From the NCBI RefSeq assembly GCF_016908495.1, contig NZ_JAFBDZ010000001.1:1116001-1180000 (forward strand): 64,000 nt of DNA, in the 5' to 3' direction. The notes below the pieces were generated by a model, which saw only the letters and a program-made list of their open reading frames with translations, made no database searches and had not been told where the DNA came from. The stretch comes from Rossellomorea pakistanensis (GTDB lineage Bacteria; Bacillota; Bacilli; Bacillales; Bacillaceae_B). Both the position numbers and the translations under genes were made by a program. Shown here piece by piece: positions 1 to 9,741 of the stretch (its first letter is position 1; the number at the start of each line of letters is the position of its first letter).

Positions 1-788
1 AAAACCCCTTCTGTCGGTATAAAAATCACATTTTTTTCGAGTTTTCTAGAAATATAACGGGAGTCATGAGCATCCTTCATAGTATGAAACAGAGCCTCGA
101 ATAGGTTAATGGCATTATCAATTTTCCTCTTCGGTCTCTCTTCAATATTCGGACTTAGCTTAACCCCAACAACTGGTCGTAATTTTTTCATATTATCATT
201 CTCAAATAACCACATAGGAAAATTACTAAGAACTCCACCATCGACTATTTTGCTTACACCTTCTAAACTTCTTAACTTTACTGGTTCAAAAAAGTATGGC
301 ATGCTCGCACTCATTCGAATCGCTCTTGCTACAGGGAACGTTTCTTTTGCAATCCCGTACTTTTCTAGGTCATCTGGCAGGACTAATAATCTTCCGTTCG
401 ATAAATCCGAAGCAATGACCCTAAGGGAATGGGGAGGCAAATCAGCAAATGTATATACTCCTTTTGCTTTCAGTTTGGATTCAATCCATTTTTCTAAGAC
501 AGCCCCTTTGTATAACCCTAAACTCCAATATACTTTTAACCATTTTACGAAAGGGATACTAAAAATAAATGAATTCTTATCTAATAAATCCGTAAGGTCA
601 ACTTTACCCATAGCATTAATCAGTTCTTCACTTTTATAGCCAGACGCAATAAACGCGGCTACTACTGCGCCTGCACTTGTTCCTGCTACTCTTTTAAAAA
701 CAAATCCTTTTTCTTCGAATGCCTTGTACGCACCTAAAAGTGCAAGACCTTTTATACCCCCACCTGAAAAAACTCCATCGATGTCCAT
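1..788 (-). CDS. yqhO: Patatin-like phospholipase YqhO, 3' end beyond window
   Basis: Probable patatin-fold serine lipid hydrolase. Reading the minus strand from the ATG at 788 gives an uninterrupted frame to the window edge (about 262 codons). It starts MDIDGVFSGGGIKG, where the glycine-rich stretch is the patatin oxyanion hole. It continues with GTSAG, the nucleophile-serine elbow (GxSxG), and further on has DGG, which carries the catalytic aspartate. All parts of the Ser-Asp dyad are therefore visible; the C-terminus is missing. An open frame on the opposite strand at 109-639 is only its shadow. In B. subtilis yqhO lies in this same neighbourhood. The natural substrate is not known to me. 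Confidence 0.88.
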   Translation of the reverse strand, partial: MDIDGVFSGGGIKGLALLGAYKAFEEKGFVFKRVAGTSAGAVVAAFIASGYKSEELINAMGKVDLTDLLDKNSFIFSIPFVKWLKVYWSLGLYKGAVLEKWIESKLKAKGVYTFADLPPHSLRVIASDLSNGRLLVLPDDLEKYGIAKETFPVARAIRMSASMPYFFEPVKLRSLEGVSKIVDGGVLSNFPMWLFENDNMKKLRPVVGVKLSPNIEERPKRKIDNAINLFEALFHTMKDAHDSRYISRKLEKNVIFIPTEGV

Positions 789-862
789 AGGATGAGCTCC
801 TTTATTGTGGATTCCCCCTACTACATCTTTAATCTCGACAAGAGCAAAATAGAATAAAAAAA

Positions 863-888
863 GTGGAAGAGAACATGGTCTCTTCCAC
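863..888. terminator. Hairpin terminator after nrdJ
   Basis: Perfect 10-bp stem GTGGAAGAGA / TCTCTTCCAC with a 6-base loop, flanked by A- and T-rich runs. It lies 14 bp past the nrdJ stop codon and about 75 bp upstream of yqhO. Confidence 0.75.
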
Positions 889-901
889 AGTTTTCATTTT
901 A

Positions 902-3466
902 TTATAATCCACATTTCAGTTGAGCACCGCAATTCGTACAAGTGTTGCAGCCACCCATATCTTTGACAGTACCTTTTCGGCATACAGGGCATGTATTTCC
1001 AACTTCAGATCCAATGGTTACATCTGTTGAACGGACATCCTGTATCGTATCTAATAATACTACCGGCTTTTTGTCTGCTTGGATTTCCGTATTCTCTTCC
1101 TCGTCATCAAAGCTGTTTTCTTCTGCTTTTAATGTCAAGACTTGTGAATCACGACTTCCATCAACGTAAACAGTACCACCTTTTGCCCCGCCTTTATACA
1201 AGCGTTCATACACCTTCTCAACCTGTTCAACTGTATAACCACGCGGAGCATTTACAGTTTTAGATATCGAGCTATCGATCCAATTCTGGATAACACATTG
1301 AACGTCTGCATGTGCCTGTGGTGCAAGGCTCATTGATGAAATAAACCATTCCGGTAACTGATCGGGGTCAGCTTCTGGGTGCTTATCTAAATATTCTTGT
1401 ACTATATCTGCTTTGACTTCAATAAACTTACCAAGTCGCCCACTTCTGTAGTAGGTAAATGAGAAATACGGCTCAAGTCCAGTGGAGACGCCGACCATTG
1501 TCCCGGTAGACCCTGTAGGAGCAACCGTTAATAGATGAGAATTACGAATTCCATTTTCTAAAATCGAAGCTCTTACATCTGCAGGCATTTTTCTCATGTA
1601 TCCCGTCTCAATAAATGCTTTCCGTAAACGATTTGTTTCTTCATCTGTTTCACCAGTTAGGAAAGGAAAGCTTCCTTTTTCTTTTGAAAGTTCTACAGAA
1701 GCGCGATAAGCAGTTGTTGAAATGACTTCAAACACTTTATCAACCAGTTTATTCCCTTCCTCTGAACCGTATTCTTTCTCACAATAGATGAGTAAATCGG
1801 CAAGACCCATAACACCTAGCCCTACACGTCTCTCACCTAGAGCTTGCTTTTTGTTATCCTCTAAGAAATACGGTGTCGCATCAATGACGTTATCCTGCAT
1901 ACGTACACCGACTTCAACGGTACGTTTTAGTTTTTCAAAATCAACCGTCTTTGTTTCTTTATCTGCAAATTGAGCTAAGTTAACAGCTGCCAAATTACAA
2001 ACAGAATAGGGCGCAAGTGGTTGTTCTCCACAAGGGTTTGTCGCTACTACCTTTTGGCCGTAAGCTTTAGCATTCGTCATATCATTCGCATTATCAATAA
2101 AGAAAATACCTGGTTCTGCTGAATACGTTGCACAAATATTGATTAGGTTCCAAAGTTCTTTCGCACGCATTTTCCGATATGTGCGTACTTTATAGCCCAT
2201 TTTCTCCCATTCACGAACATCACCAACATTATGCCATTCTTCATTGTAATACTTCATTTGTTCTTCGTTGTAGCTCTCCACATGTGGGAATCGAAGTTCA
2301 TAATCCGTATCATTTTCAACAGCTTCCATAAAATCACTTGTTAGGCAAACAGAAATATTGGCACCTGTTAAAAACTCTGGATTATGGACGGTATAGGTTC
2401 CACCAGTTAAAAGTTTTTCTTCTGCGTTTTTGATAATCTTATCATCAAATCCACCCAGCCCTGGGATTTGCTTGTAATTAATAATTCCTTGATACATCGC
2501 TTTTTCTTGCTCGGTTAGAGGAGTGAATTTCAGCTTGTCTTGTGCTGCCTTTTTAATCTGTTCATCTTCTGTATTTTCAAGTAAGTATCGCAAAATACGA
2601 GGGTTTTGCATTTTCGAAATAATAAATTCAATAATATCAGGGTGCCAATCTGAGAGCATAATCATTTGGGCACCTCTACGGCTTCCCCCTTGCTCCACTA
2701 GATGAGTTAGCTTCGCAATGTCATCTAACCACGAAACGGAGCCCGATGATTTACCGTTAACGCCCCTTGCTAATGTATTACGTGGTCTGAGTGTTGATCC
2801 ATTCGTACCAACACCGCCTCCACGACTCATAATTTCCATAACTTGTTTGCGGTGCTCTGATATTCCTTCTCGTGAATCTTGAACGAAGGGCATTACATAA
2901 CAGTTAAAATAGGTAACATCTGTTCCAGCACCTGCTCCATAAAGGACGCGACCCGCAGGTACAAAATGTAAATTCACCAATTCATGATAAAATTTCTCGA
3001 ACCATTCTTTTTGTTTTTCTTCTGATTTTTCTACTTGTGCAAGCCCAGTTGCATTTCTCGCAGCAATTTGCTCGTAATAGACTTCCAATGGTTTTTCAAT
3101 GACATCAAGAGGTCTAGAAACGACTCCTGTTTCGATTTCTTCTGGTCGATCGATTGCACTGCGATACTCTTCTTCAATCCATACGTTTGCTTTCTTATTC
3201 TCCCAATCAATGCTTTCAATGAATCCTAAACCTCTAGCTGGAAATTTTGGATCCTCCTTGATCGTCAAAACAACAAAGTCACCTTCTGTTAAGGTCACCT
3301 TTTCTGTATCTTTAAACGAATAACGATCAATCATTACGAGGCGTGATACACCTTTGTGAGTGATATGAAAACTTGAGGATATAGGATGTACTTGAGGAAA
3401 TAGTCCAATGTCCTTGTTTAATCTTTCGTGGTTAATATTCCATTTTGGTTTCGACGCTACAGCCAT
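902..3466 (-). CDS. nrdJ: Adenosylcobalamin-dependent (class II) ribonucleotide reductase
   Basis: Makes deoxyribonucleotides from ribonucleotides using a B12-derived radical, so it works with or without oxygen. The 854-residue frame carries family hallmarks: PAGRVLYGAGAG and FNCYVMPF near residues 170-190, a glycine-rich RGGGVGTNGS loop, NPCGEQ near residue 477 (thiyl-radical cysteine region), and APTGSTGTMVGVSTGLEP near residue 650. The C-terminal 30 residues contain a CPVC...CNTCTNC...C cysteine cluster typical of B12-dependent enzymes. It is a single-gene unit with two NrdR boxes upstream and a terminator downstream. No cobalamin riboswitch is visible in the leader. B. subtilis itself relies on a class I enzyme, so this gene marks a different Bacillus lineage. 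Confidence 0.95.
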   Translation of the reverse strand: MAVASKPKWNINHERLNKDIGLFPQVHPISSSFHITHKGVSRLVMIDRYSFKDTEKVTLTEGDFVVLTIKEDPKFPARGLGFIESIDWENKKANVWIEEEYRSAIDRPEEIETGVVSRPLDVIEKPLEVYYEQIAARNATGLAQVEKSEEKQKEWFEKFYHELVNLHFVPAGRVLYGAGAGTDVTYFNCYVMPFVQDSREGISEHRKQVMEIMSRGGGVGTNGSTLRPRNTLARGVNGKSSGSVSWLDDIAKLTHLVEQGGSRRGAQMIMLSDWHPDIIEFIISKMQNPRILRYLLENTEDEQIKKAAQDKLKFTPLTEQEKAMYQGIINYKQIPGLGGFDDKIIKNAEEKLLTGGTYTVHNPEFLTGANISVCLTSDFMEAVENDTDYELRFPHVESYNEEQMKYYNEEWHNVGDVREWEKMGYKVRTYRKMRAKELWNLINICATYSAEPGIFFIDNANDMTNAKAYGQKVVATNPCGEQPLAPYSVCNLAAVNLAQFADKETKTVDFEKLKRTVEVGVRMQDNVIDATPYFLEDNKKQALGERRVGLGVMGLADLLIYCEKEYGSEEGNKLVDKVFEVISTTAYRASVELSKEKGSFPFLTGETDEETNRLRKAFIETGYMRKMPADVRASILENGIRNSHLLTVAPTGSTGTMVGVSTGLEPYFSFTYYRSGRLGKFIEVKADIVQEYLDKHPEADPDQLPEWFISSMSLAPQAHADVQCVIQNWIDSSISKTVNAPRGYTVEQVEKVYERLYKGGAKGGTVYVDGSRDSQVLTLKAEENSFDDEEENTEIQADKKPVVLLDTIQDVRSTDVTIGSEVGNTCPVCRKGTVKDMGGCNTCTNCGAQLKCGL

Positions 3467-3569
3467 AAATACAACTCCTTCAAACTATTAACATGCATTG
3501 ATCTGTCTATCTTTGATGTTTATATCATTCATAACGTTATCATAGTGAACATTGGAATGCAATATATAT

Positions 3570-3585
3570 ACACTATATATAGTGT
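3570..3585. promoter_or_regulatory. NrdR box, distal copy
   Basis: ACACTATATATAGTGT is a perfect 16-bp palindrome matching the NrdR operator consensus (ACACWATATnTnGTGT type). It lies about 100 bp upstream of the nrdJ start codon. Confidence 0.85.
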
Positions 3586-3602
3586 ATAAATTTATCGACA
3601 AT

Positions 3603-3618
3603 ACACCATATATTGTGT
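3603..3618. promoter_or_regulatory. NrdR box, second copy
   Basis: ACACCATATATTGTGT is a second NrdR-type palindrome with one mismatched pair. It starts 33 bp from the first box, about three helical turns, the usual arrangement for cooperative NrdR binding in front of ribonucleotide reductase genes. Confidence 0.85.
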
Positions 3619-3775
3619 TTCAGTCAGATAAACATAAATTTGTCAAACGTTAAATCATTTAAAAATGGTAGAATGGACAAGAATTTAAAAGTATTTTATA
3701 TGAAAATTTACTTAGAACACTTTTTTTCAAGCTTGATAAAAATAGACTCTCACTCAAACCTTAGTAAAAAAGGAA

Positions 3776-3798
3776 AAAAGCGATAAGCCATCGCTTTT
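3776..3798 (-). terminator. Terminator after lipM
   Basis: Stem AAAAGCGAT / ATCGCTTTT with a 5-base loop, followed on the minus strand by a T-rich run, 17 bp past the lipM stop. Confidence 0.75.
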
Positions 3799-3814
3799 AA
3801 ATAAAAAAATTTTT

Positions 3815-4651
3815 TTATCTTTTAAAATTCCATTCCTTATTTTCGTAACGTTCCCTTGCTAGCTTTTCTACATATTGTGTTTCTTCTTCTGATAACACAT
3901 ATGGTTCTAATTCAATATTTAAGCCTGTCTCAAATCCTTTTTTAAAAGCTTCTTTTGCCATTTCAATCGTAATCTTATTCGTACTAATTTCGTTAATGGC
4001 AACAGCTTTATTTTTAAATGCCCGCTGCATTCTTTCTTTCACGCGATCGTTAGGATACTTGAATAAGCTAAATAATTTGTCTTCCTCGAGGTCGAGTAGA
4101 ATCGATCCATGTTGCAATATTACCCCTTTTTGACGAGTTTGCGCGCTTCCCGCTACTTTCCGACCCTCAACCACTAATTCATACCAACTTGGAGCATCAA
4201 AACAAACGGCAGAACGCGGATTCTTCAAGCTATTCCGTTCCTCTTCTGTCCTCGGTACAGCAAAATAGGCTTCTAACCCCAATCCCTGAAAACCTTTTAA
4301 GATCCCTTCTGATATCACTCTATAAGCTTCTGTCACAGTCTTTGGCATCTCAGGATGTTCTTCTGTAACGATTACACTATATGTAAGTTCGTGTTCATGG
4401 AGAACTCCTCTTCCTCCAGTAGGCCTTCTCACAAATCCTAAACCATGCTCCTCGACCTTCTCTAAATCAATTTCTTTTTCTACCTTTTGAAAATACCCGA
4501 TCGATAATGTTGCTGGATTCCAGCCATAGAATCGAATCGTAGGTGGAATTTTCCCATCACTATGCCAATCTAGTAATGCCTCGTCTAATGCCATATTATA
4601 GGATGGAGAACAATTTCCTGAATCAATAAAACGCCATTTTTCCTTCGTCAT
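3815..4651 (-). CDS. lipM: Octanoyltransferase LipM
   Basis: Transfers octanoyl from acyl carrier protein to the lipoyl domain of GcvH, the first step of lipoate assembly in Bacillus. The 278-residue protein has the biotin/lipoate ligase fold signature [18 protein letters not shown] at residues 75-92, the LipM-type cysteine in [10 protein letters not shown] at residue 150 (the position of the catalytic cysteine in B. subtilis LipM) and the conserved lysine in [10 protein letters not shown] at 165. The cysteine separates it from ATP-dependent lipoate ligases. The ATG at 4651 begins the usual family N-terminus. It stands alone, convergent with the gcv operon side and divergent from yqhL; its product serves the glycine cleavage system encoded next door. 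Confidence 0.93.
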   Translation of the reverse strand: MTKEKWRFIDSGNCSPSYNMALDEALLDWHSDGKIPPTIRFYGWNPATLSIGYFQKVEKEIDLEKVEEHGLGFVRRPTGGRGVLHEHELTYSVIVTEEHPEMPKTVTEAYRVISEGILKGFQGLGLEAYFAVPRTEEERNSLKNPRSAVCFDAPSWYELVVEGRKVAGSAQTRQKGVILQHGSILLDLEEDKLFSLFKYPNDRVKERMQRAFKNKAVAINEISTNKITIEMAKEAFKKGFETGLNIELEPYVLSEEETQYVEKLARERYENKEWNFKR

Positions 4652-4813
4652 GCAGCATACCCTCTTTAAATAAGAATCGTATACAGTCTATCAAATACTC
4701 CTTCAAAAACAAAGAAAAAGGAATTACCAAATCGTCAAGAATTTTTCTTTTGATTAAAGTGGACATCATGAATATAATAGTAGTTAGGGTATTAGTAGAA
4801 AGGGGAAAGAAAG

Positions 4814-5197
4814 TTGGAAGGATTGTATATTTTATTCATTATTCTTGGTGGAATTATCGCTTATTCTATCATTACGTTTATCTACCAAAAAAGAATTGTT
4901 AAAACTTTAACAGAGGATGATTTCCGTGCTGGCTATCGAAAAGCACAGCTTATAGATGTCCGTGAACCAAATGAATTTGATGCTGGACATATTTTAGGAG
5001 CACGCAATATCCCGCTTTCTCAAATGAAAATGAGAATGAAAGAAATTCGCCCAGACCAACAGGTTTATCTATACTGTCAAAGCGGGCTTAGAAGCGGTCG
5101 TGCAGCACAAGCTTTACACCGTAAAGGGTACCGCAATATTTATCACCTTCAAGGTGGTTTCAAGAAGTGGACAGGTAAAATTAAAGCTAAGAAATAA
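4814..5197 (+). CDS. yqhL: Membrane-anchored rhodanese YqhL
   Basis: Single-domain rhodanese-like sulfurtransferase tethered to the membrane. Residues 1-23 form one hydrophobic segment; residues 35-125 are the rhodanese domain with LIDVREPNEFDAGHI and the active-site loop YCQSGLRSGRA with Cys88. The start is a TTG at 4814 preceded by AAAGGGGAAAG; no ATG fits the family N-terminus. At 127 residues the length is normal for YqhL. It sits between lipM and gcvPB as in B. subtilis. The physiological sulfur donor and acceptor are not evident from sequence. Confidence 0.9.
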   Translation: MEGLYILFIILGGIIAYSIITFIYQKRIVKTLTEDDFRAGYRKAQLIDVREPNEFDAGHILGARNIPLSQMKMRMKEIRPDQQVYLYCQSGLRSGRAAQALHRKGYRNIYHLQGGFKKWTGKIKAKK

Positions 5198-5220
5198 AGC
5201 TCTCATTATTGAGGGCTTTT
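5197..5220 (+). terminator. Terminator of yqhL
   Basis: Stem AAGCTCTCA / TGAGGGCTT (one G-T pair) with a 4-base loop and a following T run. It starts at the last base of the yqhL stop codon. Confidence 0.75.
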
Positions 5221-5278
5221 TAATTTAGACTGTTTTTTCAAATAACAACAAAGTTTTCAAAAACAGACACCAATTAAA

Positions 5279-5304
5279 AGAGCCAACCCAGGTGGGTCAG
5301 CTCT
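5279..5304 (-). terminator. Terminator of the gcv operon
   Basis: Interrupted stem AGAGC..ACCCA / TGGGT..GCTCT followed by TTTT on the minus strand, 12 bp past the gcvPB stop. Confidence 0.75.
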
Positions 5305-5316
5305 GCGTCTTAGACA

Positions 5317-6780
5317 TTAAACTTCTTTTTTATAACTCAAAATTGGCTTTCTTGCTGCAGTTGTTTCATCCATACGACTTACAATCGTCGTATGCGGTGC
5401 TTCTTGAACAACTTCAGGCGTTTCTTCTGCTTCTTTCGCTATTTGAATCATTGCATCAATAAAAGCATCTAGTGTTTCTTTAGATTCTGTTTCTGTTGGC
5501 TCGATCATCATACACTCTTCCACATTTAACGGGAAGTAGATTGTTGGTGGATGATATCCGAAGTCAAGCAGTCTTTTCGCGATATCTAACGTTCTTACAC
5601 CCAATTTCTTTTGGCGCTTTCCACTAATAACAAATTCATGTTTACAGTGACGATCATATGGCAGATCGAAATGTGGTGCTAGTCTTCTCATCATATAATT
5701 GGCATTGATTACCGCGTTTTCCGTTACTGCTTTTAATCCATCTGGACCCATTGTGCGAATATAGGTATAGGCACGTACATTAATACCGAAGTTACCGTAA
5801 TAAGGTTTTACGCGACCAATTGATTGTGGACGGTCATAATCAAATGTATATTTGTCGTCTCTTTTCACGAGTAATGGTTTTGGTAAATACTGAATCAAAT
5901 CAGCTTTAACTCCTACAGGACCACTTCCGGGACCACCGCCGCCATGAGGACCGGTGAATGTTTTATGAAGATTTAAGTGGACTACATCAAATCCCATATC
6001 TCCTGGGCGTGCTTTTGAAAGAACCGCATTTAAATTGGCTCCATCATAGTAAAGCTTACCTCCAGCACTATGAATGATTTCAGCCATTTCAAGGATGTTC
6101 TCTTCAAAAAGTCCCAATGTGTTCGGATTTGTTAACATTAATGCAGCTGTGTCTTCCCCTACAACACGTTTTAAATCGTCCAAATCCACTAATCCATTTT
6201 CATCGGATTTTACTGTGACCGTTTCAAAACCAGCGACAGTTGCTGATGCAGGGTTTGTTCCATGCGCAGAGTCAGGTACAATAACCTTCGTACGGTTTGT
6301 ATCTCCATTTGCTTCATGATAAGCGCGAATCATCATTAAGCCTGTCCACTCACCATGAGCACCTGCTGCTGGTTGAAGAGTCACTTCATCCATTCCTGTA
6401 ATTTCTTTCAGGTGCTCCTGGAGATCATACAATAGTTCAAGTGCTCCTTGTGCCCCTTCTTCCTCTTGAAGTGGATGTAAATGAGCGAATCCGTTATAAC
6501 GTGCAACATTCTCATTGATTTTCGGATTATATTTCATTGTACAAGACCCAAGTGGATAGAAGCCTGAATCAATCCCATGATTTTTCTTAGAAAGGGCTGT
6601 ATAGTGTCTCATAATATCTAGTTCAGACAATTCCGGTAATTCTGGTTCAGTATCTCTAATATAATCAGATGGAATTAAATCAGACAGTTCAACTTCTGGC
6701 ACATCCAGCTCTGGTAAGCTATAGCCAACACGGCCTTCTTTAGTTAGTTCAAAAATGAGAGGCTGATCTTGTTTAAGCAT
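5317..6780 (-). CDS. gcvPB: Glycine dehydrogenase (P protein) subunit 2
   Basis: The C-terminal half of the split P protein; with GcvPA it decarboxylates glycine and passes the aminomethyl group to lipoyl-GcvH. It is 487 residues long, normal for the family. The PLP-binding lysine lies in [18 protein letters not shown] near residue 273, and the [10 protein letters not shown] motif near 185 is also typical. It overlaps gcvPA by 8 bp (start inside the gcvPA stop region), which indicates translational coupling. It is the last gene of the riboswitch-controlled operon. Confidence 0.96.
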   Translation of the reverse strand: MLKQDQPLIFELTKEGRVGYSLPELDVPEVELSDLIPSDYIRDTEPELPELSELDIMRHYTALSKKNHGIDSGFYPLGSCTMKYNPKINENVARYNGFAHLHPLQEEEGAQGALELLYDLQEHLKEITGMDEVTLQPAAGAHGEWTGLMMIRAYHEANGDTNRTKVIVPDSAHGTNPASATVAGFETVTVKSDENGLVDLDDLKRVVGEDTAALMLTNPNTLGLFEENILEMAEIIHSAGGKLYYDGANLNAVLSKARPGDMGFDVVHLNLHKTFTGPHGGGGPGSGPVGVKADLIQYLPKPLLVKRDDKYTFDYDRPQSIGRVKPYYGNFGINVRAYTYIRTMGPDGLKAVTENAVINANYMMRRLAPHFDLPYDRHCKHEFVISGKRQKKLGVRTLDIAKRLLDFGYHPPTIYFPLNVEECMMIEPTETESKETLDAFIDAMIQIAKEAEETPEVVQEAPHTTIVSRMDETTAARKPILSYKKEV

Positions 6781-8125
6781 GATGATCCCCCAATTCTTTT
6801 ACAAAAGTATCGATCTCTTCTTTTGATCGTAGTTCAGTTACTGCCACAAGCATATGTTTTTCAAGTTCTGAGTCAACAAGTCCTAAATCAAATCCACCTA
6901 TAATGCCTTTTTCCAGAAGTTTAAGATTTACTTCCTTAACAGGCGAGGATAATTTCACGACAAATTCATTGAATGAAGGACCTTCAAATGCAATCGTAAA
7001 TCCGTGATCTTTAAAAACTGACTTTGCGTAATGCGCTTTTTGCAGGTTTTGAAGAGCCATCTCTTTGATTCCTTTTTTTCCAAGAGCTGTCATCGCAACA
7101 GACGATGCAAGTGCGTTCAATGCTTGGTTTGAACAAATATTAGAAGTTGCTTTATCTCGACGAATATGTTGTTCACGGGCTTGCAATGTCAGCACAAACC
7201 CTCTTTTTCCATTTTCATCAGTTGTTTGACCAACTAAGCGGCCAGGGACTTTTCTCATTAGTTTTTTCGTAACAGCAAAGTAACCGCAGTGAGGACCACC
7301 ATAAGCTGTTGGAATACCTAGTGTTTGAGCATCCCCGATTACGATGTCTGCACCGAATTGTCCTGGAGGTGTTAAAGCTCCTAAGCTTAAAGGATTAGAT
7401 GATACAACGAACATTGCTTTCTTTTCATGAATGATGCTCTCTAACTCTTTTAAGTTCTCAATTCCCCCGAAGAAGTTCGGGTATTGAACCACTACAGCAG
7501 CAATATCATCAGAAATCATTGATTGTAATGCATCTAAATCCGTTACTCCATTACGATGAGGAATCTCTTCCACTTCAATGTATTGACCTTTTGCGTATGA
7601 ATTTAACACTGCTTTTGATTCAGGGTGAACAGTACTTGAAACCAATACTTTTTTACGTCGAGTATGTCCTGCGCTTAGCATCGCAGCTTCCGCTAAAGCT
7701 GTTCCACCATCATACATGGAAGAGTTGGCAACATCCATTCCGGTCAGTTCACAAATCATTGTCTGGAATTCAAAAATGGCTTGCAGCTCACCTTGTGAAA
7801 TTTCAGGCTGATAAGGAGTGTATGCTGTATAGAATTCAGAACGAGAAATGACATGGTCCACTATCGTCGGAATATAATGATCATATACTCCCGCTCCTAG
7901 GAAGGATATATTTTGTTTTAAATCTGCATTCTTACTAGCCATAGCCCAAAGCTCTTTCATTAAAGAGGTTTCAGGTTTCGCTTTTTTGATGTTATATTCT
8001 CCTTTGAATCTAACTTTCTCAGGAATGTCCTCAAATAATTCTGCCACGTCTTGAACACCAATGACTTTTAACATCTCTTGCTGATCGCTCTCGGTCATCG
8101 GTAAGTAACGATGCTTCATCGCCAA
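6773..8125 (-). CDS. gcvPA: Glycine dehydrogenase (P protein) subunit 1
   Basis: The N-terminal half of the split glycine decarboxylase, 450 residues as in B. subtilis. It opens with [10 protein letters not shown] (the second ATG may be the true start) and contains [10 protein letters not shown] and [11 protein letters not shown], diagnostic of GcvPA. It begins 8 bp after gcvT and overlaps gcvPB, so the three genes form one transcript and the two halves are made together. No lesion is seen. Confidence 0.96.
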   Translation of the reverse strand: MAMKHRYLPMTESDQQEMLKVIGVQDVAELFEDIPEKVRFKGEYNIKKAKPETSLMKELWAMASKNADLKQNISFLGAGVYDHYIPTIVDHVISRSEFYTAYTPYQPEISQGELQAIFEFQTMICELTGMDVANSSMYDGGTALAEAAMLSAGHTRRKKVLVSSTVHPESKAVLNSYAKGQYIEVEEIPHRNGVTDLDALQSMISDDIAAVVVQYPNFFGGIENLKELESIIHEKKAMFVVSSNPLSLGALTPPGQFGADIVIGDAQTLGIPTAYGGPHCGYFAVTKKLMRKVPGRLVGQTTDENGKRGFVLTLQAREQHIRRDKATSNICSNQALNALASSVAMTALGKKGIKEMALQNLQKAHYAKSVFKDHGFTIAFEGPSFNEFVVKLSSPVKEVNLKLLEKGIIGGFDLGLVDSELEKHMLVAVTELRSKEEIDTFVKELGDHHA

Positions 8126-8133
8126 TATCCCCC

Positions 8134-9237
8134 TTAGTTTTTTGGTCTCTTATAAAATGGTGTCGCAACAACTTTTGCTAATAATTTTTTCCCACGAATT
8201 TCCACAAAAAGTTCAGTATCTAATGTGCTGTATGTTTTATCTATAAGGGCTAGACCGATATTCTTTTTAAGTGTTGGAGATTGGGTTCCTGTAGTGACCT
8301 CTCCAATTTGATTCTCACCAGAATATACTTTATATCCATGTCTTGGAATACCACGCTCAAGCATTTCGATCCCAACAAGCTTACGCGGTGCTCCTTCTTT
8401 TTTATGCTTCAATAACACTTCTTTTCCAATGAAATCAGCTTCTTTATCAACTTTAACAGCAAAACCGATTCCTGCTTCAATTGGAGAGATATCTGCTGTA
8501 AGTTCTTGTCCATATAAGGCAAGGTTTGCTTCAAAACGCAGTGTATCACGAGCTCCTAATCCACAAGGAAGAACTCCATCCTCTTTACCTGCCTCTAAAA
8601 TCGCATGCCAAAGTGTCACAGCATCTTCACTTGCACAATAGATTTCAAAGCCATCCTCTCCTGTATAACCAGTACGGGATACAAGTGCTTTTTTTTCATT
8701 TATCTCCAATTCATATTGGAACTTAAAAAATCCAATATCCCTTAATGGAGTCTCAGTTAATTTTTGCAATGTCTTTTCAGCAAGTGGGCCTTGTATGGCG
8801 AGTTGAGCCATATGTTCTGAAAGATTCTTGAGTTCAACTTCTCCCTCAACATGTTTCTGTAACCAATCATAATCTTTATCGATATTTGAAGCGTTGATCA
8901 CAAGTAAATAATGTTGATCCTCGACTTTATAAATCAAGAGATCATCCACCGTGCCTCCATTCTCATAGCACATGGCTGTATATTGTGCCCCTCCATCTTT
9001 TAGACGAGAAACATCATTGGTCATCATTTTTTGTAAGTAAGAAAGTGCATCTTTCCCCTTTACTTCAACCTCTCCCATATGAGAAACATCGAATAGACCA
9101 GCTCTAGTTCGAACAGCCTCATGCTCTTCTTTAATACTAGAGAATTGAACTGGTAGATCCCAACCACCGAAATCAATTGTCTTACCGCCATATTCTTTAT
9201 AAACGGTGAACAGTGGAGTGCGTTTTAATTGTGTCAC
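8134..9237 (-). CDS. gcvT: Aminomethyltransferase (T protein)
   Basis: Takes the aminomethyl group from GcvH and transfers it to tetrahydrofolate, releasing ammonia and 5,10-methylene-THF. At 367 residues it is full length, with family motifs [13 protein letters not shown] near 50, [14 protein letters not shown] near 105 and the C-terminal ALIDKTY. First gene of the operon; its 5' leader holds a glycine riboswitch, so expression rises when glycine is abundant. Confidence 0.96.
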   Translation of the reverse strand: MTQLKRTPLFTVYKEYGGKTIDFGGWDLPVQFSSIKEEHEAVRTRAGLFDVSHMGEVEVKGKDALSYLQKMMTNDVSRLKDGGAQYTAMCYENGGTVDDLLIYKVEDQHYLLVINASNIDKDYDWLQKHVEGEVELKNLSEHMAQLAIQGPLAEKTLQKLTETPLRDIGFFKFQYELEINEKKALVSRTGYTGEDGFEIYCASEDAVTLWHAILEAGKEDGVLPCGLGARDTLRFEANLALYGQELTADISPIEAGIGFAVKVDKEADFIGKEVLLKHKKEGAPRKLVGIEMLERGIPRHGYKVYSGENQIGEVTTGTQSPTLKKNIGLALIDKTYSTLDTELFVEIRGKKLLAKVVATPFYKRPKN

Positions 9238-9348
9238 AGAATTTCCCCCTTCATCTTATTGAGTATTTCTAATGAGGTCCTTGTATGAAGTAATTTCAAA
9301 CTATAGGTAGTTTGAAATTCTAGAGGATTTCTCCTTTTTACATAAAAA

Positions 9349-9389
9349 GGACAGAGAAATCCCATAAATTTTATGAGACTTCTCTGTCC
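9349..9389 (-). terminator. Expression-platform terminator of the glycine riboswitch
   Basis: Ten-base stem GGACAGAGAA / TTCTCTGTCC with an extended inner stem around ATAAA/TTTAT, followed on the minus strand by TTTTT. It is placed directly after the second aptamer, where glycine binding would prevent its formation. Confidence 0.85.
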
Positions 9390-9556
9390 TTTCACCTGAA
9401 AGTTTACCCAATCGGGCTTTCCTCTTTGGTGGTTTCACGATGGAAACACTCTCCAGAGTTGCGTCAAACAAGAGTCTTTTTGCCTGAGAGATTCACAAAT
9501 TCATTGTTTGCTCCTTCGGCGCTGTAAAAAAACAGTCTCTCCCCTTGCTATCATTC
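9390..9556 (-). promoter_or_regulatory. Tandem glycine riboswitch
   Basis: The minus-strand leader of gcvT contains two successive glycine aptamers. The first runs from AGCAAGGGGAGAGACT (near 9555) through GCGCCGAAGGAGCAAAC to CTCTCAGGCAAAAAGAC. The second includes AACTCTGGAGAGTG, ACCGAAG-like ACCACCAAAGAGG and TTTCAGGTGAAAGG. This is the classic two-aptamer arrangement that in Bacillus switches gcvT expression on with glycine. Confidence 0.95.
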
Positions 9557-9741
9557 GCCAATATTCATTGTAAAAATTGGTCATACTAGAAATATACACA
9601 AGGATTACTCAATAGAATGCTCTAACCACTAGAATGTTCGGATTTTCGAAAATTTACAAACTTAAAAATCTACTTACATCCTATCATTAATCACTAATAT
9701 TCGGCAATCATTTTTATGGATTTAAAGGAGTTGTTTTTTGT

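Noticed and set aside
109-639. 176-codon plus-strand open frame
   Set aside because: It lies opposite the patatin gene, whose GxSxG and DGG motifs are intact on the minus strand; the plus-strand translation matches nothing.
3467-3560. Cobalamin riboswitch upstream of nrdJ
   Set aside because: No B12-box-like sequence or long structured leader was found; the region is short and contains NrdR boxes further up.
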